This document shows positions 17,656 to 26,082 of a stretch of 64,000 nt of DNA, one piece after another. The notes below the pieces were generated by a model. That model was not told the DNA's origin. It saw nothing but the letters and a program-made list of their open reading frames with translations, and searched no databases. Every line of letters starts with the position of its first letter. Position 1 is the stretch's first letter. A program made the translations under genes and the position numbers. Where the stretch lies: positions 4,588,001 through 4,652,000 of the forward strand of contig NZ_JALJWH010000001.1 of the NCBI RefSeq assembly GCF_024168825.1, written 5' to 3'. The DNA is from Paenarthrobacter sp. A20. Lineage in GTDB: Bacteria > Actinomycetota > Actinomycetes > Actinomycetales > Micrococcaceae.

Positions 17656-18588
17656 ATGACCGTCATTACCGAAACCAAACTCGAGTTCGCCAAACTAGGT
17701 TCCCGCATCGGCGCCGAAATCCGCGGACTGGACATCAGCGGCGACCTCAGCGAAGACACCGTGGCCCAGATCCGGGCAGCGCTCAACGAGCACAAGGCCC
17801 TGGTGTTCCGCGAGGCCAACATCCTCAGCGACGAAGCCCAGGTGAAGTTCGCTTCGCACTTTGGACCACTGACCAAGGCCCACCCAACCGTGGCCTCGGT
17901 GGAGGGCGAAGAGAACGTCCTGCCCGTGGACAGCGAAAACGGCTCGGCCAACAATTGGCACACGGACGTCACCTTCGTGGTCAACCCGCCGCAGGCATCC
18001 ACGCTGCGCAGTATCGATCTCCCGGCCTACGGCGGCGAGACCCTGATTGCGTCCTCGGCCGGTGCTTACCAGGACCTCCCGGAGGAACTGCGCAGCTTCG
18101 CGGACAACCTGTGGGCCATCCACACCAATGACTACGACTACTCCGTGCCGAAGAACCTTGAGCACCAGAACGCCGAGGAACGCCGCAAGGAGTTCACGCG
18201 CCTGAAGTTCGAGACCGCCCACCCGGTGGTGCGGGTCCACCCGTTGACCGGCGAGCGCGGATTGTTCATTGGGGGCTTCGCTCAGCGGCTCAGGATCGTG
18301 GGGCTGTCCAACACCGAATCCAAGGACATCATTCGCCTGCTGCAGGCCTACGTGACGCGTCCGGAGAACGTGGTCCGGGTGAACTGGGAGCCGAACCAGG
18401 TGGTCCTGTTCGACAACCGCATCACCCAGCACTACGCACCGGACAACTACGATGGCCAGCCGCGCAAACTCAACCGGGTGACCATTGCCGGCGACGTCCC
18501 GCTCAGCATCGACGGCAAGCCCAGCCAGGCAATCCAGGGCGATTCGAGCACGTACTCGGTGGTGGCCCCGATCAGCCACGCATCGTAG
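17656..18588 (+). CDS. TauD/TfdA-family Fe(II)/2-oxoglutarate dioxygenase, AtsK-like
   Basis: 310 residues. Iron ligands are the H102-x-D104 pair in NNWHTDVTF and H259 in DNRITQHYAPDNY; the 2-oxoglutarate-binding arginine lies in QPRKLNRVTIAG. The stretches TLRSIDLPAYGGETL and LWAIHTNDYDYS resemble alkylsulfatase AtsK more than classical taurine dioxygenase. The enzyme oxidises the carbon next to the sulfonate or sulfate group, releasing sulfite or sulfate plus an aldehyde. It sits 56 bases behind the permease, completing an uptake-and-desulfuration operon. Taurine versus alkyl sulfate cannot be decided from sequence. Confidence 0.88.
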   Translation: MTVITETKLEFAKLGSRIGAEIRGLDISGDLSEDTVAQIRAALNEHKALVFREANILSDEAQVKFASHFGPLTKAHPTVASVEGEENVLPVDSENGSANNWHTDVTFVVNPPQASTLRSIDLPAYGGETLIASSAGAYQDLPEELRSFADNLWAIHTNDYDYSVPKNLEHQNAEERRKEFTRLKFETAHPVVRVHPLTGERGLFIGGFAQRLRIVGLSNTESKDIIRLLQAYVTRPENVVRVNWEPNQVVLFDNRITQHYAPDNYDGQPRKLNRVTIAGDVPLSIDGKPSQAIQGDSSTYSVVAPISHAS

Positions 18589-18614
18589 GCGCACCTCATG
18601 TGTTGCTGTTGTCA

Positions 18615-18680
18615 CCCAACTGAGTCGCAGTTCAGGCCGTATGGAGACGTCTTAACGGCCTCAACTGCGACTCAGTTGGG
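18615..18680. repeat. Long imperfect palindrome in a convergent gap (likely bidirectional terminator)
   Basis: Outer arms CCCAACTGAGTCGCAGTT (18615-18632) and its exact complement (18663-18680) are 18 bp. A 2-base bubble follows, then inner arms GGCCGT (18635-18640) and ACGGCC (18655-18660) around a 14-base loop. It fills the gap between the converging dioxygenase and aldo/keto reductase genes. No strong T run follows, unlike the asd terminator. The ends CCCAAC/GTTGGG recur in the palindrome at 41172. Confidence 0.75.
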
Positions 18681-18692
18681 TTAAAACCAGTG

Positions 18693-19652
18693 TTAGGGAA
18701 TGTTGCTGCCCCGTGCTGCCACCCACAGTCCGTACCACTCGGCACGGGACATGGTGCCAGCCACGGATGCGGCATCAGCGCACGCCTGAATGCGTGCGGG
18801 GTTCGTGGTTCCCACGACGGGCGAAATCCGTGCAGGGTGCTTCATCAGCCAGCCAAGCAGGATCGCTTCAGGTGTGGTGTCCTTCTCCCCCGCCAGCTGT
18901 TCCAACAACGAAGCCGTTGCCGACTCGGCCGGTGACAGATCCCCGGACTTCGCACCCGTGTAGCGTCCCTGGGCCAAAGAACCGTAGGCCTGAAGTTCAA
19001 TCCCTTTGGCCATGCAATGTTCCAGCGTCCCCTGCGGGAAGCTGTATCCCAGCCCCTCCGCATGGTTGACCAACACTGTGCTCTCCAACCAGTCCCGGCG
19101 CAACAGGCTCATCTCCAACTGGTTCGCCACAACAGGCATCGCCAGCTCGTCCTGCAGGAACGCGATCTGCGTGCCGGACATGTTGGACACACCCAGCTGC
19201 CGCACTTTGCCTTCCGCCACCAATTGCCCGACGGCGTCCGCTACCTCGCGCGGGTCGATTAAGGGATCGGGACGGTGCAGGAGCAACAGGTCAACGTAGT
19301 CTGTTTGGAGCCTTTTCAGGCTCCCATTGACCCGTTCCAGGATGGCTTCCTTGCTGAGATCGTAGTGTGTGTCCAGCCCACGCTCCCCCAGCCTGATCCC
19401 GCATTTGGTTTGAAGCTGGATCTTTGCGCGCAAACCCTGCGAACGGGCGAGGACTTCACCGAAGACGGCCTCCGACTTTCCGCTGCGGTAGATATCCGCA
19501 TGGTCGAAGAGCTCAATGCCGATGCCCCGCGCGGCATCTATCACAGCAGCGGCTTGATCAATCTCGGCCGCACCGTACGACGAGCCGTCCCACGGGCCGC
19601 CGAGTCCCATGCAGCCATAAATGAGGCGTCCCCGCCCGTTCGCAATAGTCAT
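18693..19652 (-). CDS. Aldo/keto reductase (YdhF-like)
   Basis: 319 residues from ATG 19652, preceded by TAGGA at a suitable distance; a longer frame to 19691 would overlap the GH13 gene. TIM-barrel NAD(P)H oxidoreductase reducing aldehydes and ketones. Landmarks: LIYGCMGLGGPWDGSSYG, the catalytic-Asp/Tyr region FDHADIYRSGKSE, QTKCGIRLG (catalytic Lys), VDLLLLHRPDPL and GVSNMSGTQI. It follows the glucosidase by 22 bases on the same strand and may be the last gene of the glucoside operon, for example acting on a sugar product, but this is an inference. Confidence 0.88.
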   Translation of the reverse strand: MTIANGRGRLIYGCMGLGGPWDGSSYGAAEIDQAAAVIDAARGIGIELFDHADIYRSGKSEAVFGEVLARSQGLRAKIQLQTKCGIRLGERGLDTHYDLSKEAILERVNGSLKRLQTDYVDLLLLHRPDPLIDPREVADAVGQLVAEGKVRQLGVSNMSGTQIAFLQDELAMPVVANQLEMSLLRRDWLESTVLVNHAEGLGYSFPQGTLEHCMAKGIELQAYGSLAQGRYTGAKSGDLSPAESATASLLEQLAGEKDTTPEAILLGWLMKHPARISPVVGTTNPARIQACADAASVAGTMSRAEWYGLWVAARGSNIP

Positions 19653-19674
19653 CCTTACAGTCCTACCCGCCGCC

Positions 19675-21429
19675 TTAGGCGCTGCGGACAACCCACGCAG
19701 TGGTGTCGGAAGGCAGCTTGCCGCCTTCCAGCGGGCCGCTGGTCACCACGACGTCGCCCTCGGGAAGCCCAACAGGATCGCTCCCGAAGTTGGTCACTGT
19801 GTGCCAGCCGCCGGGGCGGCTGAAGTGCAGCACGTCCTGGTTGCCGGTTTCCACCCATTCGAGTTCCTCATCGGTCTGGAGTTCGCTGCGCAGGCCCAAG
19901 GCCTTACGGTAGAGCTCAAGTGTGGAACCCTCCACGCCGTCCTGCGTGGACACTGCGTAGTCCTTGAACCACCCCGGCTGCGGAAGGTGTGCTTCGCCCG
20001 CACCAAAGCCGAACGACGAGCCTTCCGCGGTCCATGGCAGCGGCACACGGCAACCATCACGGCCAATCTCCACACCCGGGTTGCGGAAGAAGGACGGATC
20101 CTGGCGTTCGGAGTCAGGAATTTCCGACACCTCACGCAAGCCAAGCTCCTCACCCTGGTAGAGATACGCCGAGCCGGGGAGCGCGAGCAGCAAGAGCGTC
20201 GCGGCGCGCGCACGACGCAAGCCAAGTTCGACGTCGAGCTCTTCAGCCGGACCGCCGGCCAGCAGCCAGCCCTTGCCGTCCTGGCCCTTGGGCTTGCCCC
20301 CGGTGACGTCCTGGGCCGCGTTGGTGCCCTGGGCTACCGAACCGCCCTTGGGCAGGCCGTAGCGGGTGGCGTGGCGGACGACGTCGTGGTTGGAGAAGAC
20401 CCAGGTGGAAGAAGCACCTGATTCCTTCGCCGCCACCAGGTTGTCTGTGATGATCTTCCGGAACGATGCAGCATCGAAATCGGACTGCAGGAGATCGAAG
20501 TTGAACGCCTGGCCCAGTCCTTCGGGGCTGGCATACCGGGCACGGCGGGACTCGTGGACCCAAGCCTCGGCAACAGCGGTGCGGGGCGGGTTGTACTCGT
20601 TGAAGAGCTTGCGCCACTCGGCGTAGACCTCGTGGACTTCGTCGCGATCCCAGAACGGGTGGGACCCATCAGTGAAGCCATCGGTACCGTGGGCCTTGGC
20701 CTCCAGGTCGGCCTTCATGGGCAGTGGCTCGGAAAGATCCTTGGCCATGCCGTGGGCGACGTCGATGCGGAAACCGTCCACGCCACGATCCGACCAGAAA
20801 CGGAGGGTCTTCAGGAAGTCCTCACGGATCTCCGGGTTCTCCCAGTTGAAGTCCGGCTGCTCCTTGGCGAAGATGTGCAGGTACCACTGGCCGGGCGTTC
20901 CGTCCGGTTCGGTGATGCGATCCCAGATGGGACCACCAAAAACCGAGTCCCAGTCGGACGGCGGCAATTCGCCGTTCTCGCCCTTCCCATCGCGGAAGAT
21001 GTAGCGCTCGCGGGCAGCAGAGCCCTTGGGTGAAGCCAAGGCTTCCTTGAACCACTCATGGCGGTCGGAGGAATGGTTGGGGACGATGTCCGCCACAATC
21101 TTGATCCCTGCCGCGTGCAGCGCTGCGGCCATCTCGTCGAAGTCCTCAAGCGTCCCCAGCTTCGGGTCCACGTTGCGGTAGTCATCCACGTCGTAGCCGC
21201 CGTCTGCGAGGGCCGAGGGGTAGAACGGGCTCAGCCATACGGCATCGATGCCCAGTTCCTTGAGGTAGGGAACCTTCGCGGTGATGCCCCTGATGTCTCC
21301 GAGTCCGTCGCCGTTCGCGTCGTGGAAGCTGCGGGGGTAGATCTGGTAGACAGCCGCTTGGCGCCACCAGTTGGGGTCGGCCATGCGGTCTGCGTCGGTA
21401 CGGTGGGCCTGAGCGGCGGAGGTGCTCAC
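19675..21429 (-). CDS. GH13 alpha-glucosidase (oligo-1,6-/alpha-glucosidase type)
   Basis: 584 residues, cytoplasmic (no signal peptide), consistent with cleaving imported alpha-glucosides. The (beta/alpha)8 barrel starts at WWRQAAVYQIYPRSF. Conserved region I is VADIVPNHSS, region II GFRIDVAHGMAK with the nucleophile Asp, region III TAVAEAWVHE with the acid/base Glu, and region IV FSNHDVVRH with the stabilising Asp. The start is GTG 21429 after AAAGGAG. It has its own promoter region carrying an operator-like site (21442-21459) in addition to lying downstream of the transporter genes. Specificity (maltose, sucrose, isomaltose, trehalulose) is not readable. Confidence 0.93.
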   Translation of the reverse strand: MSTSAAQAHRTDADRMADPNWWRQAAVYQIYPRSFHDANGDGLGDIRGITAKVPYLKELGIDAVWLSPFYPSALADGGYDVDDYRNVDPKLGTLEDFDEMAAALHAAGIKIVADIVPNHSSDRHEWFKEALASPKGSAARERYIFRDGKGENGELPPSDWDSVFGGPIWDRITEPDGTPGQWYLHIFAKEQPDFNWENPEIREDFLKTLRFWSDRGVDGFRIDVAHGMAKDLSEPLPMKADLEAKAHGTDGFTDGSHPFWDRDEVHEVYAEWRKLFNEYNPPRTAVAEAWVHESRRARYASPEGLGQAFNFDLLQSDFDAASFRKIITDNLVAAKESGASSTWVFSNHDVVRHATRYGLPKGGSVAQGTNAAQDVTGGKPKGQDGKGWLLAGGPAEELDVELGLRRARAATLLLLALPGSAYLYQGEELGLREVSEIPDSERQDPSFFRNPGVEIGRDGCRVPLPWTAEGSSFGFGAGEAHLPQPGWFKDYAVSTQDGVEGSTLELYRKALGLRSELQTDEELEWVETGNQDVLHFSRPGGWHTVTNFGSDPVGLPEGDVVVTSGPLEGGKLPSDTTAWVVRSA

Positions 21430-21441
21430 GAAACTCCTTTG

Positions 21442-21459
21442 ATTTAGAATCTAAATTTA
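21442..21459 (-). promoter_or_regulatory. ROK-type operator before the glucosidase gene
   Basis: ATTTAGA, one base, TCTAAAT (21442-21456) is a perfect inverted repeat and overlaps CTAAATTTA (21451-21459), the same word seen at 24709 and 24787. On the minus strand a -35-like TTGACC (21495-21500) and -10-like CATACT (21471-21476) spaced by 18 bases place the operator just after the transcription start, ahead of AAAGGAG. Binding by the ROK protein is inferred. Confidence 0.6.
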
Positions 21460-21505
21460 TATCCCGGACCAGTATGAAACGCCCGGGTGTCGAAGGTCAA
21501 CAAGG

Positions 21506-22366
21506 TCAGCCCTTGACGGCTCCCTGGGTCACGCCCGCCATGACCCACCGCTGCGTAAACAGGTAGGCAATGATCGCCGGCGCCATCGCCATCAGGTAGG
21601 ACGCGAAGGACACATGGTAGTTGTTACTGAACTGGGTCTGGAACAGGTTCTGCCGCACTGGCAGAGTCTGCAGCGCCGGGTCGGAAATGATCAGCGAGGG
21701 CATCATGAAGTCGTTCCATGCATAAAGGAACGCGAAGATTCCCACGGTCGCGCTCATGGGCGCCAGCAAGGGGAAGATCAGCTGCCAGAACGTCTGCCAG
21801 GTTGTAGCGCCGTCGATCCTGGCGCTTTCCTCCAGTTCCATGGGAATGGAGCGTAGGAAAGCCGTGAACAGGAGAACGCTGAAGCTCAGCTGGAACATGG
21901 TGGCCAGCAGGATGACGCCGAATGGGTTGTCGAGGCCAAGGCGGCCTGTGAGCTGGATCTGCGGCAGCGCTACTACCGGGAACGGAATGAACATTGCCCC
22001 CAGCAGATAGAAGAACGAGTAGCGGAACAGGCGGCGCTCCCAGTTGCGCACAATCGCGTACGAAGCGAAGGCCGCCAGGATGATCGTGGCAACCACGGTC
22101 CCCGCGGTCACCAGCAACGACATTGCTGCGCCCACAGGGAAGTTCGTCAGCGTCCAGGCCTGCACGAACCCGTCGAGGCTGAACGGGGCGGGGAAGGAGA
22201 AGGCATTGCCGTCCACTGCCTGCCCTTGGGTCTTGAACGCCATGGAAACCGTGACATACAGCGGTAGGAGCACGGTCACCGCGCACAGGACCAGGACGGT
22301 TGTCGCCGACCAGTTGACGCGCTCGACTTTGAAGCTGGATTTGTTGGTCATCGATCCGTTCGTCAT
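21506..22366 (-). CDS. Carbohydrate ABC transporter permease (MalG type)
   Basis: 286 residues with about six hydrophobic helices; the first follows a short basic N-terminus. The cytoplasmic EAA motif is ELEESARIDGATTWQTFWQL, and the C-terminus QRWVMAGVTQGAVKG is the standard ending of CUT1-family MalG-like permeases. ATG overlaps the stop of the MalF-like gene in TAATG. It pairs with that permease; no ATPase is encoded nearby, so a shared MsiK-type ATPase elsewhere in the genome is expected, as is usual for actinobacterial CUT1 importers. Confidence 0.92.
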   Translation of the reverse strand: MTNGSMTNKSSFKVERVNWSATTVLVLCAVTVLLPLYVTVSMAFKTQGQAVDGNAFSFPAPFSLDGFVQAWTLTNFPVGAAMSLLVTAGTVVATIILAAFASYAIVRNWERRLFRYSFFYLLGAMFIPFPVVALPQIQLTGRLGLDNPFGVILLATMFQLSFSVLLFTAFLRSIPMELEESARIDGATTWQTFWQLIFPLLAPMSATVGIFAFLYAWNDFMMPSLIISDPALQTLPVRQNLFQTQFSNNYHVSFASYLMAMAPAIIAYLFTQRWVMAGVTQGAVKG

Positions 22367-23325
22367 TACAGTGCATTCCGTCCGCGAGTCAGCGAGAGCT
22401 GTACGAGAGAGATAACGATGGCCACCACGAAGAAGATCGTCGCATTGGCCATCTGATAGGCGTAGTCGCCGCCGTTGAAGCCCGAGATGACAGTCATCGC
22501 GATGCTACGGGTTGAGGTTCCCGGACCACCGTTGGTCAGGCCAACGATGATGTCGTACGCATTAAGGAAACCCTTGAAACCGAGAATGATGTTGATGACC
22601 ACATAGCCCGACACCAGGGGAAGAGTAATCTTCAGCAGTTGCTGGAATTTGCTGGCGCCGTCGATTTCCGCTGCCTCATAGACATCCCCGGGCACTGCCA
22701 CCAGGCCGGCGATGTAGATGAGCAGGGCGCCAGGTACAGCCTGCCAGGCCGTCACCAGCACAATGGCTACCCACGCGAAGTCGGGGTTCGCCAGCAGGCT
22801 GCTCTCCAACCAAGGAATACCGGCCGCAGCACCGAGCGACGGCAGCGAGTTCGAGAACAGGAAATTGAAGACGTAGGCGATGATGATTCCGGAAACCACC
22901 ATTGGAATCACGAAGATGGTCCTCAATGCCGACTTCATCCGGATGCGCGACGTCAGGCCGACGGCGAGGAGGAAGGCGACTACGTTGACCGCGATCACCG
23001 TGACGATGGAAAACCCGAAGGTAAACAGATAGCTCTGCAGGATGGCGGGGTCGCTGAAGATCGCGATGTAGTTGGTCAGGCCGACGAACTCCCAGTCACC
23101 GATTCCGATGGAATCCGTGAAGCTGAAGAAGATGCCGACGATGCCGGGAATGGTGATCGCCAACGTGAACAGGACAAGGCTCGGCACAAGGAAGAGATAG
23201 AAGATCGGTTCGACCCGACGCCTGCTGCCCCGCCCTTGGGGACGCTGTTTCTGGGTTGCTTGCTTTGGGTCGCCGTGCTTTGGGCCGCCCTGCCCGGACG
23301 TGGTGGATGTGGTGATGATGGACAT
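22366..23325 (-). CDS. Carbohydrate ABC transporter permease (MalF type)
   Basis: 319 residues from ATG 23325, chosen because GGGAG lies 8 bases upstream; the frame is open further but would overlap the binding-protein gene. A basic, Gln/Gly-rich N-terminal tail (about 45 residues) precedes six hydrophobic helices. The EAA loop is DVYEAAEIDGASKFQQLL, and GLTNGGPGTSTRSIAM matches the conserved periplasmic/cytoplasmic block of MalF-like proteins. Forms the heterodimeric channel with the next gene. Confidence 0.92.
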   Translation of the reverse strand: MSIITTSTTSGQGGPKHGDPKQATQKQRPQGRGSRRRVEPIFYLFLVPSLVLFTLAITIPGIVGIFFSFTDSIGIGDWEFVGLTNYIAIFSDPAILQSYLFTFGFSIVTVIAVNVVAFLLAVGLTSRIRMKSALRTIFVIPMVVSGIIIAYVFNFLFSNSLPSLGAAAGIPWLESSLLANPDFAWVAIVLVTAWQAVPGALLIYIAGLVAVPGDVYEAAEIDGASKFQQLLKITLPLVSGYVVINIILGFKGFLNAYDIIVGLTNGGPGTSTRSIAMTVISGFNGGDYAYQMANATIFFVVAIVISLVQLSLTRGRNAL

Positions 23326-23348
23326 GATGTTGACTCCCTGGTTCGGCG

Positions 23349-24620
23349 CTACTGGCGGAACGCCAGGCGCGCCCAATCTGCGTCGAGCGTGCTGAGGGTG
23401 GATGCCGGGTTTGCGCCGAACACGAGCGCTTGGGTGTAGTTCATGATCGGAATGGTGCGCGGCACCAGCACCGACGGGCCCTGGTAGACCTGGGATTTGT
23501 CGTAGTACTGCACCATCCCTTCAATCCGGGGATCAGCAACAACGGCCGAATCCTTGGTGGGCGTGAAACCCAACTGCGATTTGTTGTAGGCCTCAATTAC
23601 TTCCGGCTTGTAGAGGTGCTCGAGGAAATCACGGGCAGCCTCCTTGTGCTTGGACGCCTCCGGTATCCACGCCGCGAGGTCAACGTTGACGCGGACCCGC
23701 AAGTCCTGGGGATCCTCGGTCATGGGCAGCGGAAAGGTGCCCAGCTTGAGGTCAGGGGCGGTCTTGGCAATTTCGCTGAAGGCCCACGGGCCCTGCAAGT
23801 ACATCGCAGCCTTGCCCTGTGAGAATGCCAGGTTGCCGTCACCGTACGCCCGGCTGGCAGCATCCTTGTTCACATAGTTGGTGGCGAGCTTCAGCATCTT
23901 GGCTACGGGCTGTTCGAAGTCCTTCTGGAACGAAACCGAGGACCCCGGCCCCACTTCCGTGCCTTCCACAGCCAGCTTGTCGAAGAAGTCGAGGGTGTCC
24001 ACCTGGCCGCCTACCGAGTAGTCGAACCACCCTTGGGCGATGGTCCAGTCGTCCTTCCACGTGGCGTAGAAGGGCGTCACTCCCGCAGCCTTCAACTTCT
24101 CACACGCTGTGATCAGCTCGCTCCAGGTGGTGGGCACCTTAATGTTGTTGGCAGCGAAGATCTCCTTGTTGTAGATCACCGATGACGCCATGACCGAATA
24201 CGGAAGGGCGCTGGTCCGGTCCTGGTACGAGCCGTACTGGTCCATCAACGGCTGCAGATCCTCACGGATCCGGGATGCAGCGTCCGTGCCGGACAAGTCG
24301 CTCAACACCCCACGCTGAACGAAGCGCGAGGTCTCCATGTTGTAGTTTGCCAGCGCGATGTCCGGCGGATTACCGCGAACGAAACTCGCGGACACCACAT
24401 CCACACCCGAAGTGTCCAGCACAACCTCGGTGTCGTTCTGCGAAGCGTTGTACTCGGCAACGAGCTTGGTCATGAAGCCAATGGCTTCACGCTTGCTGAA
24501 CGTAAACCGGATGGTCTCCTTGTCCGGCTCCCCGGTGCAGCCTGAGAGAAGCCCCGCCAACAAAGCCAGGCCCAACCCCATTGCTGCGAAGCGTTTCCTG
24601 CGTGTCAGTTTTACGGACAC
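23349..24620 (-). CDS. Sugar ABC transporter substrate-binding lipoprotein
   Basis: 423 residues. The signal peptide has basic LTRRKR, a hydrophobic core and lipobox LLSGC (lipidated Cys about residue 28). The body is a family 1 solute-binding protein: AEYNASQNDTEVVLD, PPDIALANYN, MASSVIYNKEIFAANNIKVP, TWSELITACEKLKAAG and GKAAMYLQGPWAF. The start is GTG 24620 with AAAGG upstream. It leads the transporter-glucosidase operon; with a GH13 alpha-glucosidase downstream the ligand is probably an alpha-glucoside. Confidence 0.92.
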   Translation of the reverse strand: MSVKLTRRKRFAAMGLGLALLAGLLSGCTGEPDKETIRFTFSKREAIGFMTKLVAEYNASQNDTEVVLDTSGVDVVSASFVRGNPPDIALANYNMETSRFVQRGVLSDLSGTDAASRIREDLQPLMDQYGSYQDRTSALPYSVMASSVIYNKEIFAANNIKVPTTWSELITACEKLKAAGVTPFYATWKDDWTIAQGWFDYSVGGQVDTLDFFDKLAVEGTEVGPGSSVSFQKDFEQPVAKMLKLATNYVNKDAASRAYGDGNLAFSQGKAAMYLQGPWAFSEIAKTAPDLKLGTFPLPMTEDPQDLRVRVNVDLAAWIPEASKHKEAARDFLEHLYKPEVIEAYNKSQLGFTPTKDSAVVADPRIEGMVQYYDKSQVYQGPSVLVPRTIPIMNYTQALVFGANPASTLSTLDADWARLAFRQ

Positions 24621-24696
24621 CGTAGACCTTTCGTCTTGCGGACCTCAGTGGCCGCATTCCCATCGCGCGGCGGGTCCTGCTCATCGCCACCCGAAC

Positions 24697-24717
24697 TTTA
24701 GATAGGAGCTAAATTTA
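24697..24717 (-). promoter_or_regulatory. ROK-type operator before the sugar-binding protein gene
   Basis: TTTAG (24697-24701), seven bases, then CTAAATTTA (24709-24717). The right half is identical to the arms of the site at 24787 and to part of that at 21451. It lies about 80-100 bases upstream of the GTG start at 24620, in the 241-base divergent region shared with the ROK gene, which holds nothing else recognisable. Confidence 0.55.
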
Positions 24718-24786
24718 CGACCTATCGCTAACCATGGTGAGTGATGCGCGCCACAGCGTCAAGCTTTGGGTGAAATGCGTCGTCAT

Positions 24787-24809
24787 CTAAATTTATGTAC
24801 TAAATTTAG
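24787..24809 (+). promoter_or_regulatory. Operator before the ROK regulator gene
   Basis: CTAAATTTA (24787-24795), five bases TGTAC, TAAATTTAG (24801-24809) is a perfect 9-bp inverted repeat about 55 bases upstream of the proposed TTG start. It is the strongest copy of the word found before the glucosidase and binding-protein genes, which suggests autoregulation. Its presence argues against the longer reading frame that would place it inside the coding region. Confidence 0.65.
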
Positions 24810-24861
24810 AGAGATCGTTCTATCATTCCCGCCGAGCGGCCTGAAGAGTTTGGAGTACCCA

Positions 24862-26082
24862 TTGCAGACCGGTACTGCGCCGTCAACACAGCTGGTCCGC
24901 CGCGTCAACGCCAGCGCAATGCTCAAGGCAATGCGCGGCGCCGGCGTCCTCACTGGTACGGAGCTGATGGATTCCACCGGACTCTCGCGTGCCACCGTCA
25001 TCTCAATCTGCGATGAACTCGTCCGGCTCGGTTGGCTCCAGGAATTGGAAAACCAGCGGGGCACCGGAGACTACGTCAAGGGACGGCCGGCACGCCGCTT
25101 TGTTTTCGACGACGGCGCGGCCAGTGTGCTCGGAATAGACATCGGCGCCACCAAGATCACGGCGATCGTGGCCAACATGGCAGGAACGTCACTGTCCAAG
25201 GTCACCATGCCGTTCCGTACCTACAATGTCCCGGCCGACGAGCGTGCCGACGTTCTGGACCGCATCGCGGCTGACGCCTTGAAAAAGGCCGGCGTTTCCG
25301 CAGATTCCGTTCTGGCCGTGTCCGTGGGTGTGGCCGCTCCTGTCAGCCGTGACGGCGAAGTCCTCACTGCCCAGGAGTTCTGGAAATCCTTCGACGTCCG
25401 CCGGATTGTGTCCGAACGGCACGGCTGGCACGTCCTCCTGGAAAACGATGCCAACCTCGCAGCCCTCGCAGAACGCTGGCAGGGCACTGCACAGGGAGTC
25501 GACAACCTTGTGGTTATGCTGGCCGGCGACCGGTTGGGTTCGGGCATCCTCGAATCGGGGCGGCTGCTCCACGGGCAGCTTGGTGGCTTTGGGGAATTGG
25601 GGTACCTCGAGAACGTGGACGGTGTGGGTGACACCTACGGCATCGCCCATTATGCAGTCCTGTGGGGACGTGAAGCCCTTGACGCCAGCGCGACGACGAC
25701 GCTGCATGAACTCTGTGGCGGCGACCCGGCAGCCCTGACGTCGGAGATGGTTTTCAACGCCGCGGCTGATGGCGACCGCGCGGCTATCAAGGCCATTGAT
25801 CGGTTGGCCCACCGCATGGCCCGGGCCATCGGTTCGATCAGTACGCTGGTCAACCCTGAACTGGTGGTTATTGCCGGCGCCGTGGCAGCATCAGCACACG
25901 CCCTGATACCCGGAATGGAAAAGCAGATGCCCGAGTTCACCTTTACTCCCCCGCGGCTGGCGACCTCCACGCTGGGCGACGGCATCGTCTCGCTGGGCGC
26001 GGTCCGGCACGCACTGGACTATGTCGAAGACCATGCGCTGGACCTCTACCCCGCATCAGTGCCGAAGCCAGTGTCGACCTAG
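24862..26082 (+). CDS. ROK-family transcriptional regulator
   Basis: 406 residues from TTG 24862, chosen because GGAG (24852-24855) precedes it by 6 bases; the frame is open back to 24766 but that would translate through the operator. Winged helix at residues 10-70 (LTGTELMDSTGLSRATVISI), then a ROK domain with SVLGIDIGATKITAIVA, LENDANLAALAERW and LGGFGELGYLENVDG. The usual ROK zinc motif with clustered cysteines is not evident: only the isolated ELCGG cysteine is seen in that area. It is divergent from the alpha-glucoside locus and very likely its repressor. Confidence 0.88.
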   Translation: MQTGTAPSTQLVRRVNASAMLKAMRGAGVLTGTELMDSTGLSRATVISICDELVRLGWLQELENQRGTGDYVKGRPARRFVFDDGAASVLGIDIGATKITAIVANMAGTSLSKVTMPFRTYNVPADERADVLDRIAADALKKAGVSADSVLAVSVGVAAPVSRDGEVLTAQEFWKSFDVRRIVSERHGWHVLLENDANLAALAERWQGTAQGVDNLVVMLAGDRLGSGILESGRLLHGQLGGFGELGYLENVDGVGDTYGIAHYAVLWGREALDASATTTLHELCGGDPAALTSEMVFNAAADGDRAAIKAIDRLAHRMARAIGSISTLVNPELVVIAGAVAASAHALIPGMEKQMPEFTFTPPRLATSTLGDGIVSLGAVRHALDYVEDHALDLYPASVPKPVST

